A stretch of 64,000 nucleotides of DNA from the NCBI GenBank assembly GCA_016714685.1, contig JADKCH010000005.1, positions 62,001-126,000 on the forward strand, written 5' to 3'. Position numbers and translations under genes: made by a program. Every line of letters starts with the position of its first letter. Positions within the stretch are counted from its first letter, which is position 1. Below the pieces are notes generated by a model. It did not search any database. It was not told where the DNA came from and saw nothing but the letters and a program-made list of their open reading frames with translations. Of this stretch, positions 27,015 to 34,864 are shown piece by piece. Source of the DNA: Candidatus Geothrix odensensis (GTDB taxonomy: Bacteria > Acidobacteriota > Holophagae > Holophagales > Holophagaceae).

Positions 27015-27138
27015 GTCTAACCCTGCGCTCAACTCGGACCCCGCCTGCAATGCCTTCCGCTCTCTCTCAGCTTCTCGCTTCCTCGGCTCCGTTCAGCGCC
27101 TCGGTGCAGGCGGGGCCGGTTAGCTGCTTTCGTTAGGT
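27015..27138 (+). repeat. attC4
   Basis: 124 bp from GTCTAAC, which matches this cassette's own start core GTTAGAC at 26604. Right core GTTAGGT; arms AAC / GTT. Confidence 0.95.
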
Positions 27139-27146
27139 GGCCTAGG

Positions 27147-27593
27147 TTGTTCCCGAAACGAATCTTGCCATTCGCTTTAGCCTTGCTGCTCCTGGCCTGT
27201 CAGGAGCCAATCCCCATTACACCCATCACTGGTGCAACAAATGTCAGGTTTTGCGATCTTCTTAGTCGGCCTGATGCCCCGAACAAGAAACTGATTCGCG
27301 TTTCTGGAATATTTGTTGATGCCTTCGAATACACATGCCTCCGAGATCCCGACTGTAAAGGTGAAGCCTGGATTCGGTTTGATCCCGACATGAAAAACCA
27401 TACTGATCGAAAGCTGATGGACCAACTCTCGTGGAAGTCTTCACGGGGCGTAGAATGCAAAGTCGTCTTCATTGGATTTGTGGAAGGCCCGTTACCTGTG
27501 GGTTCATTAAAGAGAACGAATATGCTCGGATATGGTCACATGGGTTCCTTCCCTCTTCAGATCACCGTGCAATCGATTGAGAGTGTTGATTAA
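27147..27593 (+). CDS. Cassette 5: lipoprotein, unknown
   Basis: This 148-residue protein has signal and lipobox ALLLLACQ (Cys18). The mature part begins with Pro-rich EPIPITPITG, then a beta-rich domain with several Cys (CDLLSRP, CLRDPDC, VECKVVF). The pattern LIRVSGIFVDAFE is reminiscent of small OB-like or membrane-associated domains, but I cannot name it. It uses TTG at 27147, 9 nt after the core AGG, with a second AGG immediately before the start codon. Confidence 0.72.
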   Translation: MFPKRILPFALALLLLACQEPIPITPITGATNVRFCDLLSRPDAPNKKLIRVSGIFVDAFEYTCLRDPDCKGEAWIRFDPDMKNHTDRKLMDQLSWKSSRGVECKVVFIGFVEGPLPVGSLKRTNMLGYGHMGSFPLQITVQSIESVD

Positions 27594-27613
27594 AAAATTC
27601 CTAGCCGCCTGCC

Positions 27614-27737
27614 ACCTAACCCTCGGCTCAACTCGGACCCCGCCTGCCATGTCTTCCGCTCTCTCTCATCATCCCGCTTCCTCGGCTTCGTTCAGCGCCT
27701 CGGCGCAGGCGGGTCCGGTTAGCCTGGTTCGTTAGGC
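27614..27737 (+). repeat. attC5
   Basis: 124 bp from ACCTAAC, matching the cassette's own GTTAGGT start. Right core GTTAGGC; arms AAC / GTT. Confidence 0.95.
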
Positions 27738-27744
27738 ATGCACC

Positions 27745-28293
27745 ATGAGCATCCTCCTTCGGTTCATCGTCATGGCCGTCTTCTCGACGGTAATTTGCTC
27801 TGCACATGCTGATGTCATTATCAAAATCGAAAAGGAAGGTGCGCTGGTCGGCTTACCCGAAACCTATCAGCCGAGTTCGCTAAAGATTGTCTTCAATTCA
27901 ACAAGTTCAAGAACGAGGTCTATCGAATCACTCACACTCACGCTGGGGCCTTCAACCGTAGTGCTACCAAGTTGCTTGCTTGAACGCCTGAAGTCTTGCC
28001 GAATCGAAGATCTATTTATTCACGCATCCTGGTACCACAAAGAAGATCTGCTTCCCTACTACCTAGTTATTGAATTTCGTGATCCTGGGTTTGATCCCAA
28101 CGAGTCAGGAAACCCCGGGTTCGAGCTCCTATTCAATTTGCATACGGGCAAACTATTCTCCATCGGCAGAACGGTTGTAAATCGAGCAGAGAGGTCTTGG
28201 CAAACCAGGCCGATTTCTCTAACCGAGTGCTGCTCACAATCGGAGTTGTCCGCGTTCTATGAACCCTGGGTGGTAAAAAGGCCAACACGATGA
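27745..28293 (+). CDS. Cassette 6: secreted protein, unknown
   Basis: This 182-residue protein has an N-terminal signal peptide (RFIVMAVFSTVICSAHA, cleavage near residue 23). The mature part is beta-rich with Cys pairs (SCLLERLKSC and ECCSQSE) that could form disulfides in the periplasm. No family recognised. ATG 27745 is 8 nt downstream of the core AGG. The cassette's two ends match for 12 bp (GTTAGGCATGCA), the longest match in the array. Confidence 0.72.
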   Translation: MSILLRFIVMAVFSTVICSAHADVIIKIEKEGALVGLPETYQPSSLKIVFNSTSSRTRSIESLTLTLGPSTVVLPSCLLERLKSCRIEDLFIHASWYHKEDLLPYYLVIEFRDPGFDPNESGNPGFELLFNLHTGKLFSIGRTVVNRAERSWQTRPISLTECCSQSELSAFYEPWVVKRPTR

Positions 28294-28305
28294 GTCGTTC
28301 TGCAT

Positions 28306-28429
28306 GCCTAACCCTCCGCTCAACTCGGACCCCGCCTGCATTGCCTTCCGCTCTCTCTCAACTTCTCGCTAGCCCGGCTCCGCTCATCGTCTCGGTGCAG
28401 GCGTGGCCGGTTACCTTTGTCCGTTAGCT
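28306..28429 (+). repeat. attC6
   Basis: 124 bp from GCCTAAC. Right core GTTAGCT; arms AAC / GTT, with a slightly altered TTACC after the right arm. Confidence 0.94.
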
Positions 28430-28443
28430 GGCTCCAGGGTGAT

Positions 28444-29174
28444 ATGAATATTCAATCTAATTTCCACAAATCGCACATCTCACTTGTGCAAGATCGATTA
28501 GAGTTTGTAAACATCATCATGGAACTTAGGAATGTAATCTTTAACCCACTGAAAACACGTCAGACATCGAATGATGGCTGGACCCATTCGTGGTTGTACT
28601 TCGATGCACTCCAAAATTACTTGCTGCTGACCTGTTTTGATCTTCTAGGACAGCCTGGGAATTTCTCGATTTTGGTAACTGGCTTGAATCCAGTGAGCAT
28701 CAATCCGAATTCGAAAAGGCTATGGCTGCTACTACTGGTGAGTCCGATTTAAAGAAGCGGATGAAGGAAATCCATTCATGGTATCTCACTAACAATGGTG
28801 TAAAACGATCCTTCAATCGTTTCATCTTTGAAGTATTAACAGAGGAAGCTAGGCGAGATCTATTTTTCAACATCCATGTTAATCAGATCGACCCATCTGA
28901 CCACCGAGTCTTAAAAGAAATTGATGATCAGCAAAAGAAGGCAGACTTCCTTTTCTGGATTCGAAACGCCTACACCCATTCAGCAATGAATTCAGGAAGC
29001 CCAGCAGGCGGTGTTTTCAAAGATTTCTATGAACCTGTTGTGATAGATGGGAAGCCCATGAAGGGTTATGTAAGCATTGCTTTGAGGACTATCAGAAATA
29101 AGCACTACGATATTTCAACAAGAGATTGGCCCTTTGCACTCATCAGGGCAGTTAATGCAGGAATGGCAACATGA
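28444..29174 (+). pseudogene. Cassette 7: frameshifted unknown gene
   Basis: An open frame from ATG 28444 (NIQSNFHKSHISLVQDRLEF) stays protein-like to about 28660 (LLGQPGNFS), then becomes meaningless. A second frame carries the protein-like continuation (DFGNWLESSEHQSEFEKAMA) to the stop at 29174. One missing base near 28655-28670 would join both into a soluble protein of about 240 residues. I recognise no domain; a helical segment with KKADFLFWIRNAYTHS may hold a conserved Arg-x4-6-His. An alternative is a start at ATG 28722 giving a 150-residue protein. Sequencing error cannot be excluded. Confidence 0.6.
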
Positions 29175-29189
29175 ATGCCGTTACTAGCC

Positions 29190-29200
29190 AGCTAACCTTC
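29190..29200 (+). repeat. attC7, left stub
   Basis: AGCTAACCTTC is the left core of attC7 and matches this cassette's start GTTAGCTGGC. The next 46 or so bases of the normal attC, including the left stem arm, are absent. Confidence 0.8.
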
Positions 29201-29774
29201 TGACGTCCTCCCGGAAAACTAGCCAAGAAGTCCGGGGCGAGAAAGAGCATACCGAGGAGCAGATCATCTTGCCTGGCACGAGGCCGGCAGCGCGGCCAGT
29301 CCATTCGCTCCGCAGGTGGGAGAACCAACTTTACTTCCATCAGCCGCCCACAAATTCAGGCCCCCGCGGGCCGCCCTCCCCGTGCGCACGGTTTCCCGGC
29401 CCGGCTGGCCGCCAAGGACGTTTTCAAGACTCCCCCCTCGCCCGTTCCCAGCCCCATGGGGGCTGGCTGAACGGTCGCCCTTCACCCGTGAGTGCCTCGC
29501 CATCGGACCCCTGCGCACCGCCCACAACGGGCACCGAGGCACACCGGCGAGTTCACCAGCCCACCAGGTGCACAGGAGGATTCGACACCACTTATCCCCC
29601 CGGCTTCGGAGAATGCCTAACGAGCACGGTTCCGACTGGAAGCCAGGGTCGCCGAAGCCTGGCGGCATACATCACCCAACCCAAGCGCCCTGCCCACCAC
29701 TGCCCGGTCGCCACGCCCCCCAACCCAGGAGACACCAACCCAGACTCTCACCACCTTTAAAGTGGAGGACGTCA
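29201..29774. mobile_element. Decayed IS3-like remnant inside attC7
   Basis: This 574-bp segment is bounded by 11-bp inverted ends TGACGTCCTCC (29201-29211) and GGAGGACGTCA (29764-29774). Just inside the left end, 29248-29268 reads HTEEQII, the typical start of IS3-family OrfA. An adjacent frame reads AKKSGARK without an ATG, suggesting a decayed, frameshifted orfA. No DDE transposase domain remains. No target duplication is seen and about 46 bp of attC7 are missing, so a deletion accompanied or followed insertion. IS family is inferred from the HTEEQII motif. Confidence 0.6.
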
Positions 29775-29841
29775 ATCTCGCTTCCTCGGCTTCGCTCATC
29801 GCCTCGGTGCAGGCGGGGCCGGTTAGCTTAGTTTGTTAGGC
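29775..29841 (+). repeat. attC7, right half
   Basis: Normal attC right half from TCTCGCTTCCTCGGC through GTGCAGGCGGGGCCGGTTAG to GTTAGGC at 29835-29841. Without the left arm it cannot form the folded bottom-strand site. Confidence 0.85.
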
Positions 29842-30042
29842 AGCTCTAGTAGATTTCGAGTTTCTGCCTCCTTGCAGGTTTCTTTGAATCCCAGCGTCTT
29901 TCACGGGCAACACGCCAGGCAACCTGGTTCTCTGTGGCCCACCAATTCCCAATCTGGCTGGTCTGGGCTCGCTGGTACCCTGGGTTGGTCGGTCAGCATC
30001 TCCCAGTGTCCAAGCCCGCAGATTCAAGCACTCAAGTTCACT
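29842..30042. other. Cassette 8 body: no credible gene
   Basis: The cassette spans 29836-30160 (325 bp). The 201 bp outside attC contain only weak open frames that run into the attC on either strand, without SD or protein-like composition. Its ends match for 9 bp (GTTAGGCAG / CTGCCTAAC), so it is a true cassette. A promoter, small RNA or degraded gene are possible. Confidence 0.7.
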
Positions 30043-30166
30043 GCCTAACCTCTCGCTCAAGTCGGACCCCGCCTGCATTGCGTTTCGCTCTCTCTCAACT
30101 TCTTGCTATCTCGGCTTCGTTCATCGCCTCGGCGCAGGCGGGGCCGCTTAGCTTCTTCCGTTAGGC
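30043..30166 (+). repeat. attC8
   Basis: 124 bp; cores GCCTAAC / GTTAGGC; AAG / CTT arm variant. Confidence 0.95.
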
Positions 30167-30172
30167 GCTCCC

Positions 30173-30400
30173 ATGAACCATATACACGAAGCGTTGATGG
30201 CCGCCTTCGCCGTATTTGGATTGGCCTTTAGTTTTTCTTCATTACGCTCTGGTATTTACGTTTCCAGAATTGGTGATCCGATCAGCCGGAAAGAAGATCC
30301 ATACAAATTCATCCTTTTCGTTCTCATCACAACCTTGGGTTCCTGCCTAGGGCTTTGGATTGCAATACCAGGGCTAATCAAGGGCCTAAAGGGACTATGA
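30173..30400 (+). CDS. Cassette 9: small two-helix membrane protein
   Basis: This 75-residue protein has hydrophobic helices at about 8-26 (ALMAAFAVFGLAFSF) and 46-68 (FILFVLITTLGSCLGLWIAI) joined by a charged loop with SRKEDPYK. No family recognised; an inner-membrane location is likely. ATG 30173 is 7 nt after the core AGG with no other SD. Confidence 0.72.
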   Translation: MNHIHEALMAAFAVFGLAFSFSSLRSGIYVSRIGDPISRKEDPYKFILFVLITTLGSCLGLWIAIPGLIKGLKGL

Positions 30401-30407
30401 CCGATGC

Positions 30408-30531
30408 GCCTAACCTTCCGCTCAACTCGGACCCCGCCCGCATTGCCTTCCGTTCTCTTTCTTCTGCTCGCTTTCTCGGCTTCGCTCGGCGCCTCGGTGC
30501 AGGCGTGGCCGGTTAGCTTCCTTCGTTAGGC
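30408..30531 (+). repeat. attC9
   Basis: 124 bp; cores GCCTAAC / GTTAGGC; AAC / GTT arms; one stem change (CCCGCCCGCA for CCCGCCTGCA). Confidence 0.95.
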
Positions 30532-30536
30532 GCCCC

Positions 30537-30965
30537 TTGAAGAATTCCGCTGCTCTGGCTGTGTTGCTCTCCACCTGTTCAATGGTGCTGGCACAGCATG
30601 CGCCCACAGGTGTAGCGATAGGGCTCTTGGAACGATCCGAAATTCCTAATGGTGCTGGTTGCAGTTACACCCAGGCCAACCAGCCGAATGCCGAAAGTGT
30701 CTTTGCCATTCCCGCTGAGTTGAATGATGTCGCCCTGATCCGGGTAAATGGTGTCATTCACAAACTCACCAGGAAATCCTCGAAATCCCTTGATGCCAAG
30801 GGAACAAGGTTCCTAGAACAATGGTCCGACGGAATTTTGAATGTTACTTTCCGCTATCGCATCACTGGCGAAGGTGAGGGCGGCATAGCCTCCGAAGGTC
30901 GATTAACGGTTATGCTCGGAAAAATAAGGAAATCCATATCAGTACGGGGCGGTTGTGGCTGTTGA
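30537..30965 (+). CDS. Cassette 10: secreted protein, unknown
   Basis: This 142-residue protein has a clear signal peptide (ALAVLLSTCSMVLAQ, cleavage after about residue 19). The mature domain is beta-rich, with SVFAIPAELNDVALIRVNGV and a C-terminal GGCGC. The repeated Gly/Cys end may be disulfide-bonded. No family recognised. It starts at TTG 30537, 6 nt after the core AGG; there is no ATG alternative that keeps the signal peptide. Confidence 0.72.
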   Translation: MKNSAALAVLLSTCSMVLAQHAPTGVAIGLLERSEIPNGAGCSYTQANQPNAESVFAIPAELNDVALIRVNGVIHKLTRKSSKSLDAKGTRFLEQWSDGILNVTFRYRITGEGEGGIASEGRLTVMLGKIRKSISVRGGCGC

Positions 30966-30973
30966 CCTGGTGC

Positions 30974-31097
30974 GCCTAACCCTCCGCTCAAGTCGGACCC
31001 CGCCTGCATTGCCTTCCGCTCTCTCTCAGCATCTCGCTAACTCGGCTCCGCTCATCGCCTCGGCGCAGGCGTGGCCGCTTAGCTTCATCCGTTAGGC
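30974..31097 (+). repeat. attC10
   Basis: 124 bp; cores GCCTAAC / GTTAGGC; AAG / CTT arm variant. Confidence 0.95.
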
Positions 31098-31103
31098 CTC
31101 TCG

Positions 31104-31403
31104 ATGAACGCTCGATTTCACTTCCCATCACGTAAATCCAAGTGGGCTTTCTGGGTCGGAGCACCTTTCGTCGCTGTCATTGGATATATCTTTCTCGATC
31201 TCGTGCTGGGTGCGTTGAGAATCTATCAACAAGGGGCCGTGAAATGGGATGGTGTCACTGCAAGTGGCACCCCAACTGGGGGTAATTTCTCTCTGCTACT
31301 CGGGCATCACGTGACCCTCAGCGCCGACATCATCATCATGATTATGTTGATGGTGATATCCGTTTGGTTTTGGCTATTCGCAGCCAAAAAGCTCTTCAAA
31401 TGA
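31104..31403 (+). CDS. Cassette 11: small two-helix membrane protein
   Basis: This 99-residue protein has helices at about 14-38 (WAFWVGAPFVAVIGYIFLDL) and 73-93 (IIIMIMLMVISVWFWLF), with a Gly/Thr-rich loop between them. The ends are basic (SRKSKW, AAKKLFK), placing both termini in the cytoplasm. No family recognised. ATG 31104 is 7 nt after the core AGG. Confidence 0.72.
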   Translation: MNARFHFPSRKSKWAFWVGAPFVAVIGYIFLDLVLGALRIYQQGAVKWDGVTASGTPTGGNFSLLLGHHVTLSADIIIMIMLMVISVWFWLFAAKKLFK

Positions 31404-31412
31404 CAGTCATCG

Positions 31413-31536
31413 GCCTAACCCTCCGCTGCACTCGGACCCCGCCTGCATTGCCTTTCGTTCTCTCTCAACTTCTCGCTACCTCGGCTTCGTTCAGCGCCTC
31501 GGCGCAGGCGGGGCCGGTGAGCTTCATTCGTTAGGC
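31413..31536 (+). repeat. attC11
   Basis: 124 bp; cores GCCTAAC / GTTAGGC; CAC / GTG arm variant. Confidence 0.95.
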
Positions 31537-31550
31537 CTCAGAGTGCACAC

Positions 31551-32000
31551 ATGACCAAAACACTATTCCGTCTAATCATCTTGGCCCAGCTGGCCATGGT
31601 CACTCCTTCCGTGATCAGCCAGGAGTCTCAGGTTCATTCCATAGACATTCAGCAGATCATTGGTTCTTGGGAAGGAAGGAATAAACAAGGCGAAGTTGCT
31701 GTCATTCAATTTCAACCAGGCGGTACCGTTCAATTCACTCTCAATGGCAAACCACTCGTTCCGATGATGCCGAATGAAGGCACGCTTAAATTCAGGATCA
31801 ATCAGGATAAATCTCCAATGTGGCTCGACCTCATCGCTCTAGATTCGACAGGAAGGGAACTTGGCCAAATCAAGTTCATATTCCAATTGATTAATCCCAA
31901 GGAATTGAAGCTCCAAGCTGGTGAGGATCTGACAGTGCGTCCAGAAAAGTTCAATGAGTCGGACCCCTCAAAGACTGTGATTTTCAAGAAATACTATTAG
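31551..32000 (+). CDS. Cassette 12: secreted lipocalin-like protein
   Basis: This 149-residue protein has a signal peptide (FRLIILAQLAMVTPSVISQ). The mature part, IIGSWEGRNKQGEVAVIQF then GGTVQFTLNGKP, looks like the first strands of a small lipocalin-like or TIGR03067-like beta-barrel (the GxW motif). This is a weak structural analogy. ATG 31551 is 15 nt after the core AGG. Confidence 0.7.
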   Translation: MTKTLFRLIILAQLAMVTPSVISQESQVHSIDIQQIIGSWEGRNKQGEVAVIQFQPGGTVQFTLNGKPLVPMMPNEGTLKFRINQDKSPMWLDLIALDSTGRELGQIKFIFQLINPKELKLQAGEDLTVRPEKFNESDPSKTVIFKKYY

Positions 32001-32003
32001 TCG

Positions 32004-32127
32004 GCCTAACCCTCGGCTCAACTCGGACCCCGCCTGCATTGCCTTACGCTCTCTCTCAACATCTCGCTATCTCGGCTCCGTTCAGCGCCTCGGTGCAGGC
32101 GGGCCCGGTTAGCCTTGTCCGTTAGGC
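32004..32127 (+). repeat. attC12
   Basis: 124 bp; cores GCCTAAC / GTTAGGC; AAC / GTT arms. Confidence 0.95.
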
Positions 32128-32138
32128 GCATCCTCCCA

Positions 32139-32423
32139 ATGGCCAAAACCACATTCGGTTCACACTTTTGGTACTGGGCCGAGCCTATCGGTTGGTATGC
32201 CAAGTACCGTAGTTGGCCGACCTACCTGGCCAAGTCCCTCTTGGTGCTGATCGAGGTGTGGATTACGACTTCAGTGTTTGAATCGCTCCAGAGTGCCTAT
32301 GGAGAATTCGCCAAGCCTTTCCTCATTCTGGTAATGATTTTTATTCCTGTTTACCTGGCTGTGGCAGCCCTTCTTGCCTGGACAGGCTACAAACTCCGAA
32401 TGCCCATTCCAACAAAATCATGA
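32139..32423 (+). CDS. Cassette 13: membrane protein, unknown
   Basis: This 94-residue protein has an aromatic-rich start (FGSHFWYWAEPIGWYAKYRS) and two hydrophobic segments, about 28-45 and 60-82 (FLILVMIFIPVYLAVAALLA). No family recognised. ATG 32139 is chosen because an upstream in-frame start would lie within attC12. Confidence 0.68.
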   Translation: MAKTTFGSHFWYWAEPIGWYAKYRSWPTYLAKSLLVLIEVWITTSVFESLQSAYGEFAKPFLILVMIFIPVYLAVAALLAWTGYKLRMPIPTKS

Positions 32424-32444
32424 GCAACTTCGATTCATCCCAAC

Positions 32445-32568
32445 GCCTAACCCTCGGCTCAACTCGGACCCCGCCTGCATTGTCTTCCGCTCTCTCTCAG
32501 CTTCTCGCTTCCTCGGCTCCGCTCAGCGCCTCGGTGCAGGCGCGTCCGGTTAGCCTCTTCCGTTAGGC
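32445..32568 (+). repeat. attC13
   Basis: 124 bp; cores GCCTAAC / GTTAGGC; AAC / GTT arms. Confidence 0.95.
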
Positions 32569-32590
32569 CACACCATCTGGAGGCATCACC

Positions 32591-33046
32591 ATGCGTAGAA
32601 CAGCATCCATTCTCGGCTTGGTACTCACGGCTGGTCTCACGATCATCCCTTTGAGCGCCCAGGAAGTTCTCAATCTAAAAATCAATGATCTGGCCAATCA
32701 TCCACTTCAAACCAATGGTCTTTCCATAACCATCACAAAACTAAACGGTCATCAACGATTCGCTTCGATTACCAAATGGGCTGGTCGCGCTCATGTAACA
32801 TTCACCATCGAAAACAAGAGTCCTTCATTTCATGCTTTCTCGCCTTTTGACCTTTGCTTTGTTGGGAACGATGAAATTCAGGTGTTGCCCTTCTACGAGA
32901 TAAACAGCGTCGATGACATCGCTCCTATTGCCTTCCGAATTGCCCCAGGTGCCCGGTTGAGCACTGAGTATGTCCTAACAGGCCGACTCAAATTTCCTGC
33001 AAAGATTTACCTTGGTGATCGCCTAGTCGCTCAAGTGGCAGAGTAA
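32591..33046 (+). CDS. Cassette 14: secreted beta-rich protein
   Basis: This 151-residue protein has a signal peptide ending LSAQE (residue about 24). The mature part is a beta-sandwich-like sequence with FASITKWAGRAHVTFTIEN and IAPGARLSTEYVL, reminiscent of DUF4352-like extracellular domains, but not firmly assigned. It has a proper SD (TGGAGG) 9 nt before ATG 32591, unlike most cassettes. Confidence 0.72.
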   Translation: MRRTASILGLVLTAGLTIIPLSAQEVLNLKINDLANHPLQTNGLSITITKLNGHQRFASITKWAGRAHVTFTIENKSPSFHAFSPFDLCFVGNDEIQVLPFYEINSVDDIAPIAFRIAPGARLSTEYVLTGRLKFPAKIYLGDRLVAQVAE

Positions 33047-33054
33047 GAGTCACG

Positions 33055-33178
33055 GCCTAACCCTCGGCTCAACTCGGACCCCGCCTGCCATGTCCTCCGC
33101 TCTCTCTCATCCTCCGGCTTTCCCGGCTCCGCTCAGCGCTTCGGTGCAGGCGGGTCCGGTTAGCCTGGTTCGTTAGGC
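33055..33178 (+). repeat. attC14
   Basis: 124 bp; cores GCCTAAC / GTTAGGC; AAC / GTT arms. Confidence 0.95.
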
Positions 33179-33185
33179 GTTTCCT

Positions 33186-33770
33186 ATGGATTTCAGAAAA
33201 CACGAATTTGTCGCCGCATTTCTAGATGGCTACACGACCTTTTTCAAACCTTCGCGCGATCATTCGTTTTCCTATTTTGGTGGCCCCCTCGGACTTTCCG
33301 ATCCTCAGGTCCTTGGTAAAGCCCATCTCCATCGGTTACTCACCCTAAACACTTCAGAAATTCCTGGCCTCCAAGAGCGTTACATTTTCTATACCCCGCT
33401 ACTCTACGGCATCACCCATGACGGCTGCGGAATGAGCTATACCGTTGAATCTGACCGTGAGATTAAAATTATTGAGATAGAACCACCAGAACCTGCGCCA
33501 GGCTGGCCGTATTTCGACTACCCGAGAATCCTGCCCTATGTTCCGCTCCAAAAAACCAGGTCTGTCCCATCTACATACGAAGAATTTTCTGGGCTCTTTG
33601 CCCAGGAGGCCCCTGTATTCGCCGAAGACAAACTTGTCGTGATCCTCATGCCGCCCCCTCCCATCGGCGTTTCCTTATGGGGGCCAGGCAGTGAAATGGG
33701 CTGGGTGCAAATCATATTCGAATATGATTTAAACAAAGCAACGATAGCAGTCACGAACCAATGTGATTAA
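33186..33770 (+). CDS. Cassette 15: soluble protein, unknown
   Basis: This 194-residue protein has no signal peptide. Aromatic and Pro-rich segments (PPEPAPGWPYFDYPRILPYV, VILMPPPPIG) and an acidic end suggest a compact cytosolic fold. The size and composition resemble immunity-type proteins, but there is no toxin beside it and I do not assign that function. ATG 33186 is 8 nt after the core AGG. Confidence 0.7.
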   Translation: MDFRKHEFVAAFLDGYTTFFKPSRDHSFSYFGGPLGLSDPQVLGKAHLHRLLTLNTSEIPGLQERYIFYTPLLYGITHDGCGMSYTVESDREIKIIEIEPPEPAPGWPYFDYPRILPYVPLQKTRSVPSTYEEFSGLFAQEAPVFAEDKLVVILMPPPPIGVSLWGPGSEMGWVQIIFEYDLNKATIAVTNQCD

Positions 33771-33773
33771 TGC

Positions 33774-33897
33774 GCCTAACCCTCCGCTGCACTCGGACCC
33801 CGCCTGCATTGCCTTCCGCTCTCTCTCAACTTCTTGCTAACTCGGCTTCGTTCACCGTCTCGGTGCAGGCGTGGCCGGTGAGCTTCATTCGTTAGGC
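33774..33897 (+). repeat. attC15
   Basis: 124 bp; cores GCCTAAC / GTTAGGC; CAC / GTG arm variant. Confidence 0.95.
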
Positions 33898-33909
33898 GCT
33901 CATCAAACT

Positions 33910-34176
33910 ATGAGATTCCAGATCGAGGCAGTTCTTCCAAATTCCCAAAAGGGCGCCGTCATCGCCAGGCAGCTCGATCCCGGTGACTTCAAACTATCCA
34001 AAGATGCTCTTCTGCAAGGCATTGCTATCGAACCACAAGTTTCCGCCCCAAGGGCTCTTCATCCAGACGGAACGCCTCGACTTGATCTATTTACCTTCTG
34101 GCTCTGCTCGAAGTCTGATCTCAGGTCATTTTCTGTCGGCCAGGTGGTCGAACTCAAAACCTCACCATGCGCCTAA
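33910..34176 (+). CDS. Cassette 16: small soluble protein, unknown
   Basis: This 88-residue protein opens with MRFQIEAVLPNSQKGAVIAR, a beta-strand pattern typical of small translation-factor-like or inhibitor beta-barrels, but no family is certain. Its TAA stop lies inside the attC16 left core (GCCTAA), so gene and site overlap by 6 bp. ATG 33910 is used because an upstream in-frame start lies within attC15. Confidence 0.65.
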   Translation: MRFQIEAVLPNSQKGAVIARQLDPGDFKLSKDALLQGIAIEPQVSAPRALHPDGTPRLDLFTFWLCSKSDLRSFSVGQVVELKTSPCA

Positions 34177-34294
34177 CCCTCGGCTCAACTCGGACCCCGC
34201 CTGCAATGTCCTCCGCTCTCTCTCAACTTCTCGCTTCCTCGGCTTCGCTCAGCGCCTCGGTGCAGGCGGTGCCGGTTAGCTTCATTCGTTAGGC
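34171..34294 (+). repeat. attC16
   Basis: 124 bp; cores GCCTAAC / GTTAGGC; AAC / GTT arms. Confidence 0.95.
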
Positions 34295-34299
34295 CTCCC

Positions 34300-34704
34300 T
34301 TGAATCCACAAAGACTCCAACCAATTCTTGCGTTATCTCTTGGCCTTCTATTGGGCATTGCAGCTCCCTTGCCTCTGGTTGCTCAGGGTCCAGGATCCAC
34401 GCTCCCTTTCTCTGCAGAAGACGATAAGGACGGTGCGCGTTGGGTTTGGTTCATTCTTGGAAAGGCCGGGTTTCCATACGAGTACCTTCCAGCCAAAGAT
34501 CTTCAGAAATCCACAAGGTTCGCCCCCAGCCTGGATCAGAAACCACAGGCTGGCGATGTGGCTTGGTGGAAAGAATTCGTTGCCATCTATGCTGGCCCTG
34601 AGTCCCCAGCGGCAGCAAATCTAATCACAGCCCCAGGCCGCGTTTCTCTGCAATCTCTCGAAAAGAAATATGGCCCGGTCAAGTGGCTCCGAACCCTTCA
34701 ATAA
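34300..34704 (+). CDS. Cassette 17: secreted protein, weakly NlpC/P60-like
   Basis: This 134-residue protein has a signal peptide (ILALSLGLLLGIAAPLPLVA, cleavage near residue 29). KPQAGDVAWWKEFVAIYAG resembles the GDVxxW...HVxIY block of NlpC/P60 cell-wall hydrolases. The expected His is not there and no catalytic Cys is obvious, so it may be inactive or unrelated. It starts at TTG 34300, 6 nt after the core AGG. Confidence 0.68.
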   Translation: MNPQRLQPILALSLGLLLGIAAPLPLVAQGPGSTLPFSAEDDKDGARWVWFILGKAGFPYEYLPAKDLQKSTRFAPSLDQKPQAGDVAWWKEFVAIYAGPESPAAANLITAPGRVSLQSLEKKYGPVKWLRTLQ

Positions 34705-34713
34705 TCAGCATCG

Positions 34714-34837
34714 GCCTAACCCTCCGCTCAACTCGGACCCCGCCTGCAATGTCCACCGCTCTCTCTCAACTTCTCGCTTCCTCGGCTCCGCTCAACGTCT
34801 CGGCGCAGGCGGGTCCGGTTAGCCCCATTCGTTAGGC
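34714..34837 (+). repeat. attC17
   Basis: 124 bp; cores GCCTAAC / GTTAGGC; AAC / GTT arms. Confidence 0.95.
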
Positions 34838-34864
34838 GTCACTTGAGAGTAAGGAGGATTGCCA

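Noticed and set aside
28640..28680. Programmed ribosomal frameshift in cassette 7
   Set aside because: No slippery heptamer or downstream stem-loop is visible, and the attC of the same cassette is broken; decay or sequence error is simpler.
29264..29668. Small open frames within the attC7 insertion
   Set aside because: No start signal, Pro/Arg-rich low-complexity translations on both strands, no family likeness.
29201..29774. Group IIC-attC intron in attC7
   Set aside because: Inverted terminal repeats and an OrfA-like start are present, and no domain V-like end or reverse-transcriptase gene is seen.
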